Positions 46,011 through 59,000 of a DNA stretch of 64,000 bases are shown here, piece after piece (within the stretch, counting starts at the first letter, position 1; each line of letters begins with the position of its first letter). The DNA lies in assembly GCF_041296385.1 (NCBI RefSeq), contig NC_091014.1, positions 20,993,578-21,057,577 of the forward strand, given 5' to 3'. The notes below the pieces were generated by a model. That model made no database searches. It was given only the letters and a program-made list of their open reading frames with translations, and was not told the origin of the DNA. This DNA comes from Aphelocoma coerulescens. Lineage: Eukaryota; Chordata; Aves; Passeriformes; Corvidae. The translations under genes and the position numbers were made by a program.

Positions 46011-46913
46011 CTCAGCTGACAAAATATAACAACACGCTAGTGCCAGAAAGCGATGAACCACGCTGGTCCCGAGCTGCAGGAGCCAACTGCAGCCTTCTGA
46101 CGCTCTTTGCAAACAAATTCTACCAAGAGTACACTTTTTTCCCCGCTTAATTAATGTTTTAATAAAGGCTTAGAAAAATACATATCAAAATGTATGTGAT
46201 TCAAACACTATAAATTCCATTGAAGAAAGGCAGGGAGAGGGGAAAGAGCTGAGCTATTTCTCAGAAAATGCTCTTTCATTGAAAATGCTGAGTTTAAAAA
46301 AAAATAAAGGGGGAGGGGGAGGAGACGTTTAGGGGAGAGTGGGAGAGGGAAGAATGGCAAAATCTCCTGTTAGGATGTGTTTTCTGTTAGGAAAAATGCT
46401 AGAGTTCGGCCATTGGCTGGTTTCCAATTTAAATACTTTTTTGGACTGCAAAGTTCAGTTTAAAGCAATTCTAAACTGAAACAGAACATCTTCATGTTCT
46501 TCAGCTCCTCTCTGTGAAAAATCTTTCACATAGCTTTTATTTTCCTTTGAAAAAGGCTTTAATTTCAAAATGCTCAAGGATGGGTATAATTTCCTCTCCA
46601 GCAGTATCTGAAAACCAAACAAATGGGAAGGGAAACACTGCAAACAATTAAAAAAGGCAACTGCCAAGACAGATTTAGTTATTCCAGATGATACAATGTT
46701 GATCCCAGTAGCAACACCAGTGTCTGAAATCAAAAGGTCAAGTTATTGAAGTCACAATAACAGAAAAATTCTCTTGAAAATGATCCCTAAATCATGCCTG
46801 GAATACTATAAAACAAGGCACATCATGGTTATTGCCTTGGGATGCTTAATTTTGAGAATTGACATGATGTAGCCTTAGGCCTCTACTAAAGCTCTGGAGG
46901 TCTGTAGTTCTTA
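46011..46913. other. Short gap between TUBGCP6 promoter and HDAC10 3' end
   Basis: AT-rich, with an A/G-rich tract near 46295-46330. No coding exon is supported; part of it may be HDAC10 3'UTR. Confidence 0.35.
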
Positions 46914-46919
46914 TTTATT
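46914..46919 (-). terminator. HDAC10: Candidate polyadenylation signal of HDAC10
   Basis: AATAAA on the minus strand about 150 nt after the proposed HDAC10 stop codon at 47066. Confidence 0.4.
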
Positions 46920-47065
46920 ACATAGACAATTTATGTTTGAAAAGAGGGCAGAGTGAAGTTCTCATCCTTTCCTTTTCCTCTTCTTTGTAAAATGATTCTG
47001 AAGTGAAATTAATTTCTTGAAATCCCATCCTTCACTGAAAAAAACAGCAGTAAGAAAACCAGTTA

Positions 47066-50000
47066 TTAATCAAGCTCATACCACAACTCCTGACTCCACA
47101 AGAACATTTTTATTGGAACCAGACCCCCGGCACTGGCCATTTCTTCTGAAAGAGAGCATGGAATTTTCTTTTAGAGAGTGATGCCCACCTTTATAATTGC
47201 TTTTTCTGTTGAAAAATGAAAGTCATACAGCAGAGAAATGTTTCTAGACAAGTATGCTTGAAAACATACATACTGTCAAGCCTGATTCCTCTACAAATGC
47301 AGTGCCTGATCTTCAGTTCTTTGTGACTGTACTTGCAGCACGATTAATCACTATTGAGTTACGTGAAGTTATTTGTGGATAAGTTAAACACATAAAAAAT
47401 ATCACCTGGTTTGGCACTATATTCAGAAAACACATTAGCAATCAGAGCCAGGGCCCATCTTTTTACCCATTCTTTAAGCACGTACTTTGGTAACTTCATT
47501 CCAGAATTCTGGAGTAACTATTCCAAGTCCCAAGCGTACAGCTGCTGTGCTAAGAAATTTGGTGCTTTCTGGCTCAAGTGGCAGAATTAGAAGCACTCAG
47601 AACTTCACCATTTTAACACTAGATCAATCTGGTCCCACAGACTTTAAATGTCCCACTGACTTACAGGACCCTGCTGTATTTATATATAATCTCTTCAGAA
47701 ACTTACAGTATGTAAGAGTTTAAGATAAAATAAGACAACTTACCTGAACACTGAAGCATTTTCCATTCCTGCTGAAACTGGTCTCTTAATGCTTTTATTT
47801 TTTTTACTTTCTCTTGGGTAGGAGGTACATAATTTCCAAAGGGAGGTATAGAAGCACCCCCTAATGCTTTGGCTACACTTTGCAATAAACTTATCTCTGT
47901 GTCCTAATTAGGAAGAAAAAAAACCCCTGTGAACCAGGCTCTCTTTGTTTCAGTGATAAATGAAATATTTTAAAACAAGCTTTTGTAATGAAATTGCTAG
48001 CATTAGTAGCAAGAATGAGCAACCTCCCATTTTCAACTAAAAATGTGTTAAAATGGAGTTTTTCTCTGAAAAATGTAAATGAATTTTTATCTGTTGTAAA
48101 GCTTTTTTCTTTCAAATGGAGAAAGAATCTCACTTTTCCCTTTACAACTGAAAAGAAATAATACTGGGTTAAGGACCGAAAATATTATGAGGTAAGGGGA
48201 GCATGGAGCTTGCTTACTTCATGCATAATTTATTTTCTGTGAGTGGAAAATAGTGATATATTTTGCTTAATCAAGAAATTTACTCTTTTGGACTTCTCAC
48301 AGTCTAAATCAATATAATTTCCTTGCAGAAACTGTATTTGGAAATGTTGATGCTATATGAAAATTATTTTTGGAAGACTGTAACCCTATTTTGTTTTTAA
48401 AAGATAGAAGTATTTTTTCAAATATTCTAAAAAGCCAAGCACATGCATTAGAAATGTTATGGAGCTACCTGAAGAGTACCAATATGAAAGTATCAATCAT
48501 TTTTTTAACATGTATGCCTAATATCCTTTTATTGTCTGAGTTTACACTTCAGAATATCAATAATTCTCTCCATTTCATGCTCCTAATTAGTAATGTGCAA
48601 ATACATTATTTATGGATACTGCATATCAATGTACAAATTATTTTAGCTTAGACAATTTATGTAACAGCATTGTAAATTAAAACAAATAACATTTGAGAAA
48701 ACTACAGAATAAATTATATCAAAATCCACTTAATTGACAGCTTAATGAATAGCGTGGCTTTAATTGGGTACTTGCTGGGGAACAGATTAGAATAAGCATC
48801 CATGAACAATTTTTCATTGAAGAAGAACTAGAAGGCACAAAAGTAATTGAAAGTTACAGTTTCATAGATCACACAGAGAAACTGTAGTACTCACAACCAC
48901 AGGATGCTGGAGAGGCCAAGAGTGTAAACTGAGTTCTTTATGTGATTAGACAAATTCATGGAAGACATGCTCACTGACACAGATCACTGCTCTGGATACA
49001 GCTTCCAACTCCTAAATTTAGGCATCCTTAATGTGGTAGCGTATGGAAAAAGTTAGCCTAGGAAAAGCCCCTATTTTTTTATTTTCTTTCCCATGCTCTC
49101 TACCAGAAACACAAAGCTGGGGTAGACTGGCCCTCAATTATCTACTATCCCAATTAAGTTCAGCTGAAGGATATGTGCCATTCTGATTTATGTTCTGCAC
49201 GCTGGAAGTCACGTGTGACAAAGTACAGCACAGGGGAGAGAAGAAGAAATTTAGCAGTCTGTTATGACAGGACAACGGGCTGCTTTCAATCACATTTGAT
49301 GCAAAGAGGCCAGATGATTTAACAGACAGGAACTCCCTCTTTTCAGGGGACAACTCTGAGCTGTGGATCCCACACAAAAATTGAAGTTGCAGCAAATTGT
49401 CAGAACATCTACGGTCCACAGACATAACCATGGGCTTACATTCATGCCTCAGCTTCTCCATCGTGCAGGCTGCCAACAGCTGCCTACAGCTCGGTGTGCA
49501 ACTGTGTCTTGTCTTGTTCTCAGGACAGAAAGAAACTTGGGCAGTTTGTGCTGTGAACTCAGGGGTTCCAAAGACAGGATAAATAGAGCCACTATGTTCT
49601 ACTAGGCAGCTTGAAGCAGTTCATGCCAGTGTCTCTCCCAGACACTTTGAAATATCACGGCTTAGCACCCCTTCTTACCTCAATCACAGCAACAATTCGA
49701 GACTCAGCTAATCCTTGTAGTAAAGCAACAAGCAGAGAAATCCCACTTATTCCAAGGCTCCTGTTTGGTCCAACAGCTATTACTATTAGGTTTGGTTGGT
49801 AACTGTATGCTACAGGAAGAATGAATCCAAGTACAGCAGAAAAGAAATCATTTCCTTCAGCATCCTTTAACAAGAAGAAATTGGTTAGCACAAATATAAA
49901 GGCCCAAATTCCCAGAAATAAGACAGAAAGGTGAATCTCAAAAAGCTTTTAATTGTCCGAGGAAGCAGGATACTGATCTATCTTCCCAGCAATTTTTATA

Positions 50001-53000
50001 TTAAATATGCAGGATTCTTTATTTTTTCCTTAGTGTCTTTGCACTGTAACTCTGCCTTGCTGAAGATAAACTGCAGTAATTATGGGAGGCTTCCTCAAAC
50101 CTATGCATTCTAATACACTCTAAAGCCCTGTGAAGGAGTAGTAATCTGGCAAGGGCAAGAAAAGGAAAAATCTTTAAAGGTCCAAAGTGGAGTAAGGGAT
50201 GTAATTCTCAATGTAATTTTATAAATTTCTAAGTACATTCTATTATTCCTGTTTTAAAGGTTTTTCTCCTGTGTTGTTTCCAGAAAGTGAATCTTACCTC
50301 TTTCCAGTTTAGAGAAATATAGTGTTTGCAGCTGGTCTTTCCAGGCTGTTCTTTCTCACAGATGTTTATGATGAGCATTTTTCTGTAAATAAAACCCCCA
50401 CTTGAGTATTTAACCAATATTTCCCAAGGAGATAAAAATGGGATATTTTCTTTCATCATTCTTTAAATACTACTTCATAATACAGGAGCAAATAACTGTT
50501 TGCATTAGTACATGCCAAAATGTAAACAGTTAAAACTGAAATTCTTTCTATGGTATTTTTAAAAAGAGGATTAAAGACTATTGGCAAATTACTTTTAAGA
50601 AAAAGGGGAAGTGGAAAAAAGCTATAAATAAATAAAGAAGACTTTCATTAAGGAACTCTGCATCAGCAGTATGTGCCTCCTGCAGTTACAGGGGAGATAG
50701 ATCTTATATAATTAATAATTGCCTTCTTTATTACATTTTATTTTCAATTTTCAGTAACAATCTAAATTTGAATTAATACAGAAGGATTCTACTTTAAACC
50801 CACCACTAAAGGCATAAAGTAGCATTTAGAGACAATAATTTATCTTTGAAGATGTATTTGGGGATGTGTTGTATTATGTCTCAAGCTAAATTTAATGAAT
50901 GCCAGCTCATGACTGATCTCCTTAGTACAGTTTTCATCACACATATCGACACTTATGAACATTTAGAAAGCCCTTGGGACTGTACCCCCTAACGTAAAGA
51001 GAGACCTCACCCATCTTCTGTGTTTGGTATGATCTGCATGTCTCCCACAAATACACAAAGCACTCTGCAGAAAACAAAAAGATACACACATTTACAAGTA
51101 ATTTTTTTTTCAGTTAGTGCAATTTGTATAAAAGTCTGCATGTCAACTGGAAGCATTAAAAAGAATGTATACTGAATTCAATCCATTAAAAGTAGAAATA
51201 AACCCCAAATTTCTCCCACCAAATACTGGGGAGGAAAAATAAAAAAATCAAGAAATTGGCATCAGGTCAAAGCCAACTGAAATCTGACAAAGAATGTGCA
51301 GGCTAGTACAGCCATCACCCTTACCAATTTTTTGCCTTTGGAAAGGCAAAAGGTTTTGTTGGCATATACGCTGTTACCTGGATTACATGCTGAAAATGCT
51401 ATGCGTGTGGGCATGCTATTTGTTTTAAAATCAAGGTTTCACAGGCAATTTGCCTTATTTGCCACACTTAAGTATCTGATTTTAACATTTTGTCAAAGGG
51501 CTCTAAATGCAAAACACACAAATTCACCTTTGAAATCCAAAACGAACAGAATGTCTTAGTGCAACAGCAGCAGAAAGAGCAGCTGCGGGCGATGCTGCAA
51601 TTCCGTTACACACCTACAAAATACATTTTTCATTCAGAAGCAATTAATGATGCCGAATATAATGTCATTTTTTAAGTGCAACAACTGTATTATTGCTTGT
51701 TTATGAAGGGATTTTAATGATGAGGAACAAGAAGAAAAAGATTAAGGAAATGTTACCAATTAATTTGCTACAGAAAGGCCATATTTTATTATTATGCCAT
51801 AAACTGCACTATTATTTCAAAAGTATAGTGCAATACTAAATTAAATATAGCTTTTCCAGGGGAAGGCCATGTTTACTGATTCTCTAGATAGCCTGCAAAC
51901 TGCAGCAGAAAAATACACCCTATGAAAAGGAGGTTGTTCCTGAATATTCTGACTCTTCCTTTAATCTAGGCAAGCTATTCTTTTCTGGAAAATACAATTG
52001 CAGTATTACTCAGTCAACCCTTCAGTGTTCATTTGTGGTGCGTAGTGCTTTGAACTCCACATGAAAGCTAAGCAAAAAGATTTGTTTCCCCTCACTCCTC
52101 CTCTTTGTCAGCACAAAAGCTTAGATCTGCAACTCATTAAAAGTTCTATTTCTTTTTGCCAGTAACCATTTTTTAAAATCTATTTATAGGCTCTCCTGGA
52201 GCTATGTGCAGTTTATAATGTCAGAAATTTGTCCCCAAGATCTATATATGTGACTTCCAACAGCAAGATGTCTTAGAAGAAAGAGGCCATTGTGGTAGTT
52301 ACTCTTCCTTGCAGGCCTGGTACTTTTGAAGAGATCTTCTCACTCAAAGGAAGAGTGACTTATTATGATATAATATTTTTAACTTGTTTTCAGTTTTTCT
52401 TCAATGCTCCTCCAAGTTTTTACATATAAATATGAAGATGCACCCTCTAAGCCTGCCCTCTCTTCATTCCTGACCCTGCAAGAATCAAAATACTGAACTA
52501 GAATTACTCTGTTCATACAGTAGAGCTGTTGAAAACAGCACTAAAGTGTGTGCACGTGCATGCACACGTAAGTCGAAATCTACTCTGTGTAAACTTTGCA
52601 CATTGAGACAGGAAAAGTACTGACACTGCTTCAGATTTCTTGCTGCTGCTCACTGGTGCTTGATATACCAGCTTCTGCTCCCCTCAACTGAAGAGCCAAT
52701 GCCTGGCTTCCCTGTAGGTCTGAGAACAATGAGAAGGTTCTTAGGGACTCATATTCTGTGACTACCTGCAGAAAGTCTGGACAATGACTTCCCCTAGAAA
52801 AATGGCTTGGAGTTAACAGCTATCCCTAAATAGTTGTTTTCTCATCTTGCAAGCTCACTCTCATAGCTAAACACATTCTAGCTGAGATTAGTGCACTTGG
52901 GAGATAAACAGTAACTAAAATCTGGACAACAATATTGTAGAAGCAGAAAATCAGAGGAATCTAACTCCACCCCTACCCCCAAGACCAAGGCAATATATTA

Positions 53001-56000
53001 TTACCTCCTTCTTGAGTATTTTATCTAGGATTGCCAACATACTGCCAAGAGAGAGCAAAATCTTGTCCTCTTTCACAAGGTCTGCATAAAAACCACTGTA
53101 AAATAAATTATATGAAGAAAAACTAGGTTAGAGGCATTAATGTCTTTGAAGAGGACACTGATAAAGTGCTCTGCAGTTAGTACTCATGGGGTACATTTTG
53201 TATAGGTGCTACACATTGATTCCCAGAAACCTGTTCTAGCAGGAAGATGCCTGACAGTCTTCAGCTCCCTAAACCTGTCTGCATTCTGCATTGGAAAGAA
53301 AACAAAAATGGCTGATGATATTCAGGAAACAGAGTTCTGTCAAAATTAGATGAAGACAAGATGAAACACTGAGTTCCTCAAATCAGAGCAGTTTGGTATT
53401 TTTTCCAGCTGAAAGTGAGTACAGAGCTGTAAGACAGCTTCCTAGCAAGATCTCTTTCTAAATTAATACATTTGCATTAGGTGTCCTACCTCTATTGAAA
53501 GAGTTTTAGAGAAAAGTATTCTGATTAGTTCTTTAAAGGATTTCAGGCTATGAGTGCTATACAACACAAATTTCTTTATTTCTAAAGGAAGAAATTCTGG
53601 CTGTAATTGAGTAGACTAAGGCCAAAAAGATGACCATGGCAGACAGTTAGATGACAGTCTGTATAGAGACCTCTCATCCCCTTAATTATGTGGAAAATCA
53701 AATAAGTAGGACCAACCTGACAAGAGATTTTATTTCAGTTTTATCCATTTCCTTCACCAGTTGAACATGTTCAGAGAGAAAATATTCTGAACCTTCAGAG
53801 CCAGTTGTTGCTGTTTTGATGGGAGGCACTGGAAACAGAATATTTTTCATGTGCAATTCCAAAAACCTTTCTACTTTGACAGTGTTGTTGTTGTTAGTTA
53901 TCTTAGTTTCATGTTCTGTGGAGGTATTTGAATTAGCCTTCTTTAGTAAGTGTGATTTGGTGCTCAAATTTTGTAAAAATGATGTCTCTAGAGAAAAAGA
54001 AAAAGAGGGGTTTCACAGGTATTAGTTTCTAAGCAACGTGTTAATATTTGGATATATTTATTTACAAAATAGAATACATCTGTATTCGTAGTATGCATAT
54101 TTACTCCCATGCACTGGCTACAAGGTTTCCTGACACAGATGTTATTTTTTCAGTGCTACTACATTTGTTTTAATCTAGGGAAAGGTCATATATTGTAATA
54201 AAGCTTATGCCCATATTTTTGACACAGAAAACAGCATCCTCAAACAAAGATATCAAAATGCTACTTTTTGGCATGATGTTTGCCAGCTTCAGAAAGTTCT
54301 TTTCAGACCAGCTGAAGACATGACCTTGAATGAAGCCTCATACTGCTTTGCCAGTCATTTGATGAATAACTGCTCGTTCAATTAGTTTAATCCACTGGTA
54401 TTAATTTTAATAACTTTCAATGTCTGTATAAATCCATTTATCGATCACATTTGCTTGAATAAAGAGAAACTACCTTCATGTGCCAACCATTTCCAGTAGG
54501 GTTTATGTGCTGCTCTCACATTTTGAATAGATTCAACAGCACTAAAAAGGAAACCAGATTAACAGTATCAGCAACAATGAAAATAGAGGAATCATAACTT
54601 AACAAAAAAGCAAAACCAAAAAATCTAGCTGAAAATGAACAAACTCTGATGTCTTCCAAGAACGCAAAACAGAAAGCTAAAGAGAATGAGAATCAATGGG
54701 CAGACTGCTTGAAAAGATTAAAGAGTCAAAAAAGAAAAGTACACACATTTACACATTGAGTGACATCCTAACACTGTTGTTGGAGGAAGCACACCTGTCT
54801 AAGTTCAGAAAAAAATTCTGTCAGTGTCTTGCCAAGAGATTTTATCTATACAGTGTAAAGACTTAATTAGACTGACTCAAAAGCAAGACAATCTGTTCAA
54901 GAACCAAGTAAATCACATACCCTGCTATTCTTTGTGTTGAAATCTCCTTTTTGTTATCACTGGTATTTGCAGCACTATGGGCAAGTGGTCCCATTACATA
55001 ACCTATTATAAAAACGTAATTCAGGTCAAATTAAATCCAGAAGAAATTCCATGAACTTGCAGATTACTTGTAAGGTGTTCAGGAGCTGGACTGATATATT
55101 GGATAAGTAGGTAATCAACTCTCTATGACATAGGATGATAGCAATCTGAGATACCACACTTGGTAAAGAAGAAGGACACACAGGGCTTATGGGACATGCT
55201 AGGAGCAAAATAACCAGCTTTGCTCCATCAGTTTACCAAATGCAACTCAGCCCTCAGCCTGTGTATATCCACACTGCTTCCCTGACTCATCCAAGCTCTG
55301 AGTTCTAATTAATGCAGCCAACTGGTAGGTGCTGCCACCAAAGTGAAGGAGGAGCATTTCTGCTGGAAAAAGCACAGGACAGCAAGTGAGGTGGGAGAAA
55401 AATGGAGGACAGAATATGGAGATATGGAGGAGATAGTGCAGACAGGTAGAGAGAAAGACACTTTTTAGATGGGGGACTGATTCAGGCCCAAGGTTCAAAA
55501 TGCTTTACTAGTTCAGACTCACCACTGTACAAACACAGTCTTAGTGTCTCTAAAAAGAAGTTAGACTTGAAATTTAATTATCTTGGTACACCTCTACATA
55601 GTCAAGTGCTTTTGCACCCCAGGCCTTGATGCTCCAAATTCAAGAAACACAAGTATTCGTCAAGATTGGCTCTGCATAGCATCAATTCTCTCTGATGAGA
55701 GAAAGGTTAGCTCCAGCTATTGCTGTACTGCAACAACTGAAATGGCTCTGGGGTCTGCAGCACGAATCCTTGTGGTTGCATCCTTTCCCAAATACTGGCT
55801 GATAGTTAACTGGTATTGCCTTGATTACAGCAGGATTATCTCAGCCTTGAGTGAGATGGATTTCTATAGGATAACAAGGCCTAAGGATAAAATGGCTTAT
55901 GGTTTTATGCTATAAGGTCTCCCAACTTGAAATAATTTCAGAAACATAAGTATATAAAACTGTACCTTGGATGACTTTCTAAAAATGTAAGTTAACCAAA

Positions 56001-59000
56001 GAAGAAAATAATATATTACAAACAATCATATTAAAACCTTACTTCAGCAAGATGTTCAAAGCATGCATGACTTCAGTCTCTTTGATAAACACATTAGTTG
56101 TCTAAAATTCTTTATATGCTTACCTTAGACAAGGTGCCATTTCTCCAGTTATTTGAGGTACAGGATCTCCAAGCAAAGTTTTTACAGTCATGCAGACTGA
56201 TTCACCCAATGATTTCAAGTGGTATCCACCCTAAAAAGTATTTTGTGGCAACTAAGGGACAAGTACTTTTAACATCTCTCTGAATTTCAACATAGAAAAT
56301 AAACTATACTTTTGAAATATATCTGTATTTACAGAAGATGATATGCAAGTATATATAAGTCAGTAATTTTTCAATATGAAAACAGTAAGTTAGTAGCCAC
56401 CTGCTGAACTTCACTGGCATCTTATGACTGAACTCACTGTCATAGTTCAAGTAACTTCAGAAATCAGTCATCACTTTGCCATGAAAACACATGCCCTCTC
56501 CATTCCCACCTACAACATGCCATCTTCAACAATCCTTCTGGAAGATTCCTTAGAAGGCAAATGTCTGTCCTCTAAAATGGCTGTACAAGAGAAATCTGCC
56601 ACAGCCTGACACTTTTAAGATGTGGTTAGTTTGGCAGAATTTGGAGAACAAGATGGATTTAAGACTGCTAGGCGGCATGCAAGAAGCCATCTATCACCTA
56701 TGGAGCAGTCATACCACCTGTGGGAGGAGTGAATGTTTATCTGCACTTCAGCTAATAGACAAAAATATTTGTAATAACCTGCTAGAGAGAAGGATGATGA
56801 AGAAAGGTCATGCAAAACAAGAGGTCAAGTGAATCAATTAATATACAGCTCATTCTTGAAGACCTTGTTGGCAGCAGTATTTCCACACAATTATTTACCT
56901 GAAAAGCCACCATTTTTCTAACATGCAACAGAAATAGGGAGTAGAAGTCTAGATTTCAAAAGGAGAAAACATTTTAATTGTTTAAAAAAAAGAATAAAAA
57001 AAGAGCTCCTAAAGAGCCTGCATACAGTCTTTAAATCAAAAAAGAGAATTTTCCAAGTTCTCCATTACTAAGTAAGAGGATATTTAGTTAAAGGTTTTAT
57101 AAAGTCTCCTGGAGTAAGATACACTTGTAATAACATTGGTAATACAGCCTGTTCACTAAATACATTTTAATGAGTTTGGGACTGTCAAGAGCAGTAGATT
57201 AATCACTGTTCACAAGAACTGAACAGATTTGTGGAGGCTAAGTTTTCTTGAATGAACATATGGTTCCTTTGTTTCAAAACTCTAAAGTGTAAGAGTGCTG
57301 TTGAATCTTAGCCATTTTTGCATTCCTGATACTCAAAAGAGAGATAAGAAATTATTCTGTTGAGGAGTTTTGCTTCCTAGCTTCTAGTTTGCCCTAAATG
57401 GCTCTAATACCAAGACCTTCCCCTGGGGTACATTTCAAAAGTCTTTACCTCTAGGATGACACACAGCTTTCCATTAGCTAACTGCATCAGGAAATGGGTA
57501 AGGTGGGCAAAAACCTCAGGAGTGGCATTCATCTGACCCTAAACCAAAGAAAAAATTTTAAAGAGATGACACCTTGATTCCAAAATACTGATAAGAAACC
57601 CAAACAAAATCTGAAATACCCAAGTCTGAGTTGGAATACCAGAACACTTGCCTCTCATTACATCAAACAGAATGCTGAACCATGCAGAATGCTGCATTTA
57701 AGGAAGGTGAAAAATACAACACAGTAATTACACATATGGGATAATCTGTCTTTACATGTCTTGTTGTAATGTTTAATGAACTTGGGTCAGCCTAAAGACT
57801 CAAGCATATATTTTTAGCTTGATCAAAGTGAATTTCACTTAGCAATCACAGGACATTAAAGCAGCAGGAATATTCTTCCTAATAGATTCATGACTGACAA
57901 CACAAACACCACAAGTTACTTACTTCAGGGTCACCAATTCCAGAATCATATCCAGAGGAGACAATAACCAGTTCAGGATCAAACTGTTATAAAAGAGAGA
58001 CAGTTGTAGCACATCTCTATGTCCTAATTTCAATTTTTTATGGGATTTCAACTGTACCCCGATCAGCTGTTATTTCAGTTGGAATATGAACACAAATAAG
58101 GATTCTCCTTGAATACATTACCCTTTTACACTATCTTCGTTTCTGCTGAAGTTGCAGATGATTACATTGAATATTTAAAAGCTAAAATTCCATAAATATT
58201 ATTCAATTGATCAGGGCAACATCATACCAGCAGAATAAATGTATTAACTCTGCTACTGGCAATTACTGCACTTCTGTAAAATATTTAGTGGTACCTGCTT
58301 AAGAAACACTTAGAAAGTACTCTTTGGCAGTAAAAAATTACCTCAAAAGCCACTGGAAGCAACACATGGAAAAATGCAGCAAGATAATCTGAATTTCCCA
58401 TCCCAACCTGAAAAATGAGAAGCACTGGTCATGTTTTCCTCTTGTAATGACAAATTTTCTAAGGTTCTTCAAGACTTTATGGAAACATAGGAAAAGTTGA
58501 CGGAATCTTATGAAGTACAGTAAAAACCCCTCAATTTAAGTAAAGTGCATAAATATCCACCATTTTTAATGTTAATGAGCTTCAGTTCTCTGCTAAACAA
58601 GGATGGATGCAATTATCTCCTGAAGCACTTTCTGATTTGATGGCTGGGCAAGATATTCAAGTAAAAATGAGTGTGTAAATTTTTGAAAAATAAAAGGGAG
58701 AGAAAAACAATCACATTCTGAGCCATATTTTCCAGCAGACTCTCCCCGACGGGAAGGATATACACTGTGTAAGACATTTGCCAAGCAAGCAGTGCACTTA
58801 CTCAGAAAGTGTGACATAAAGGATGAGATACAAAGCTATTGCACTTGCTTTGTTGTGCTGTAAACAATATTTACCTTATTCCAAGGCAAATTTATGTTAA
58901 AACCTTTTCCTTTTCCCCGACCCACGGCATCATAATCGGATTCTTTAAGTGAAGGCCAGAATTCCTGATGTTCATAGCGATGCCAAGAAAAGTACAAAAC

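Noticed and set aside
45446..46019. Overlapping open frames up to 175 codons on both strands
   Set aside because: Low-complexity Pro/Arg/Ala peptides in the TUBGCP6 CpG island.
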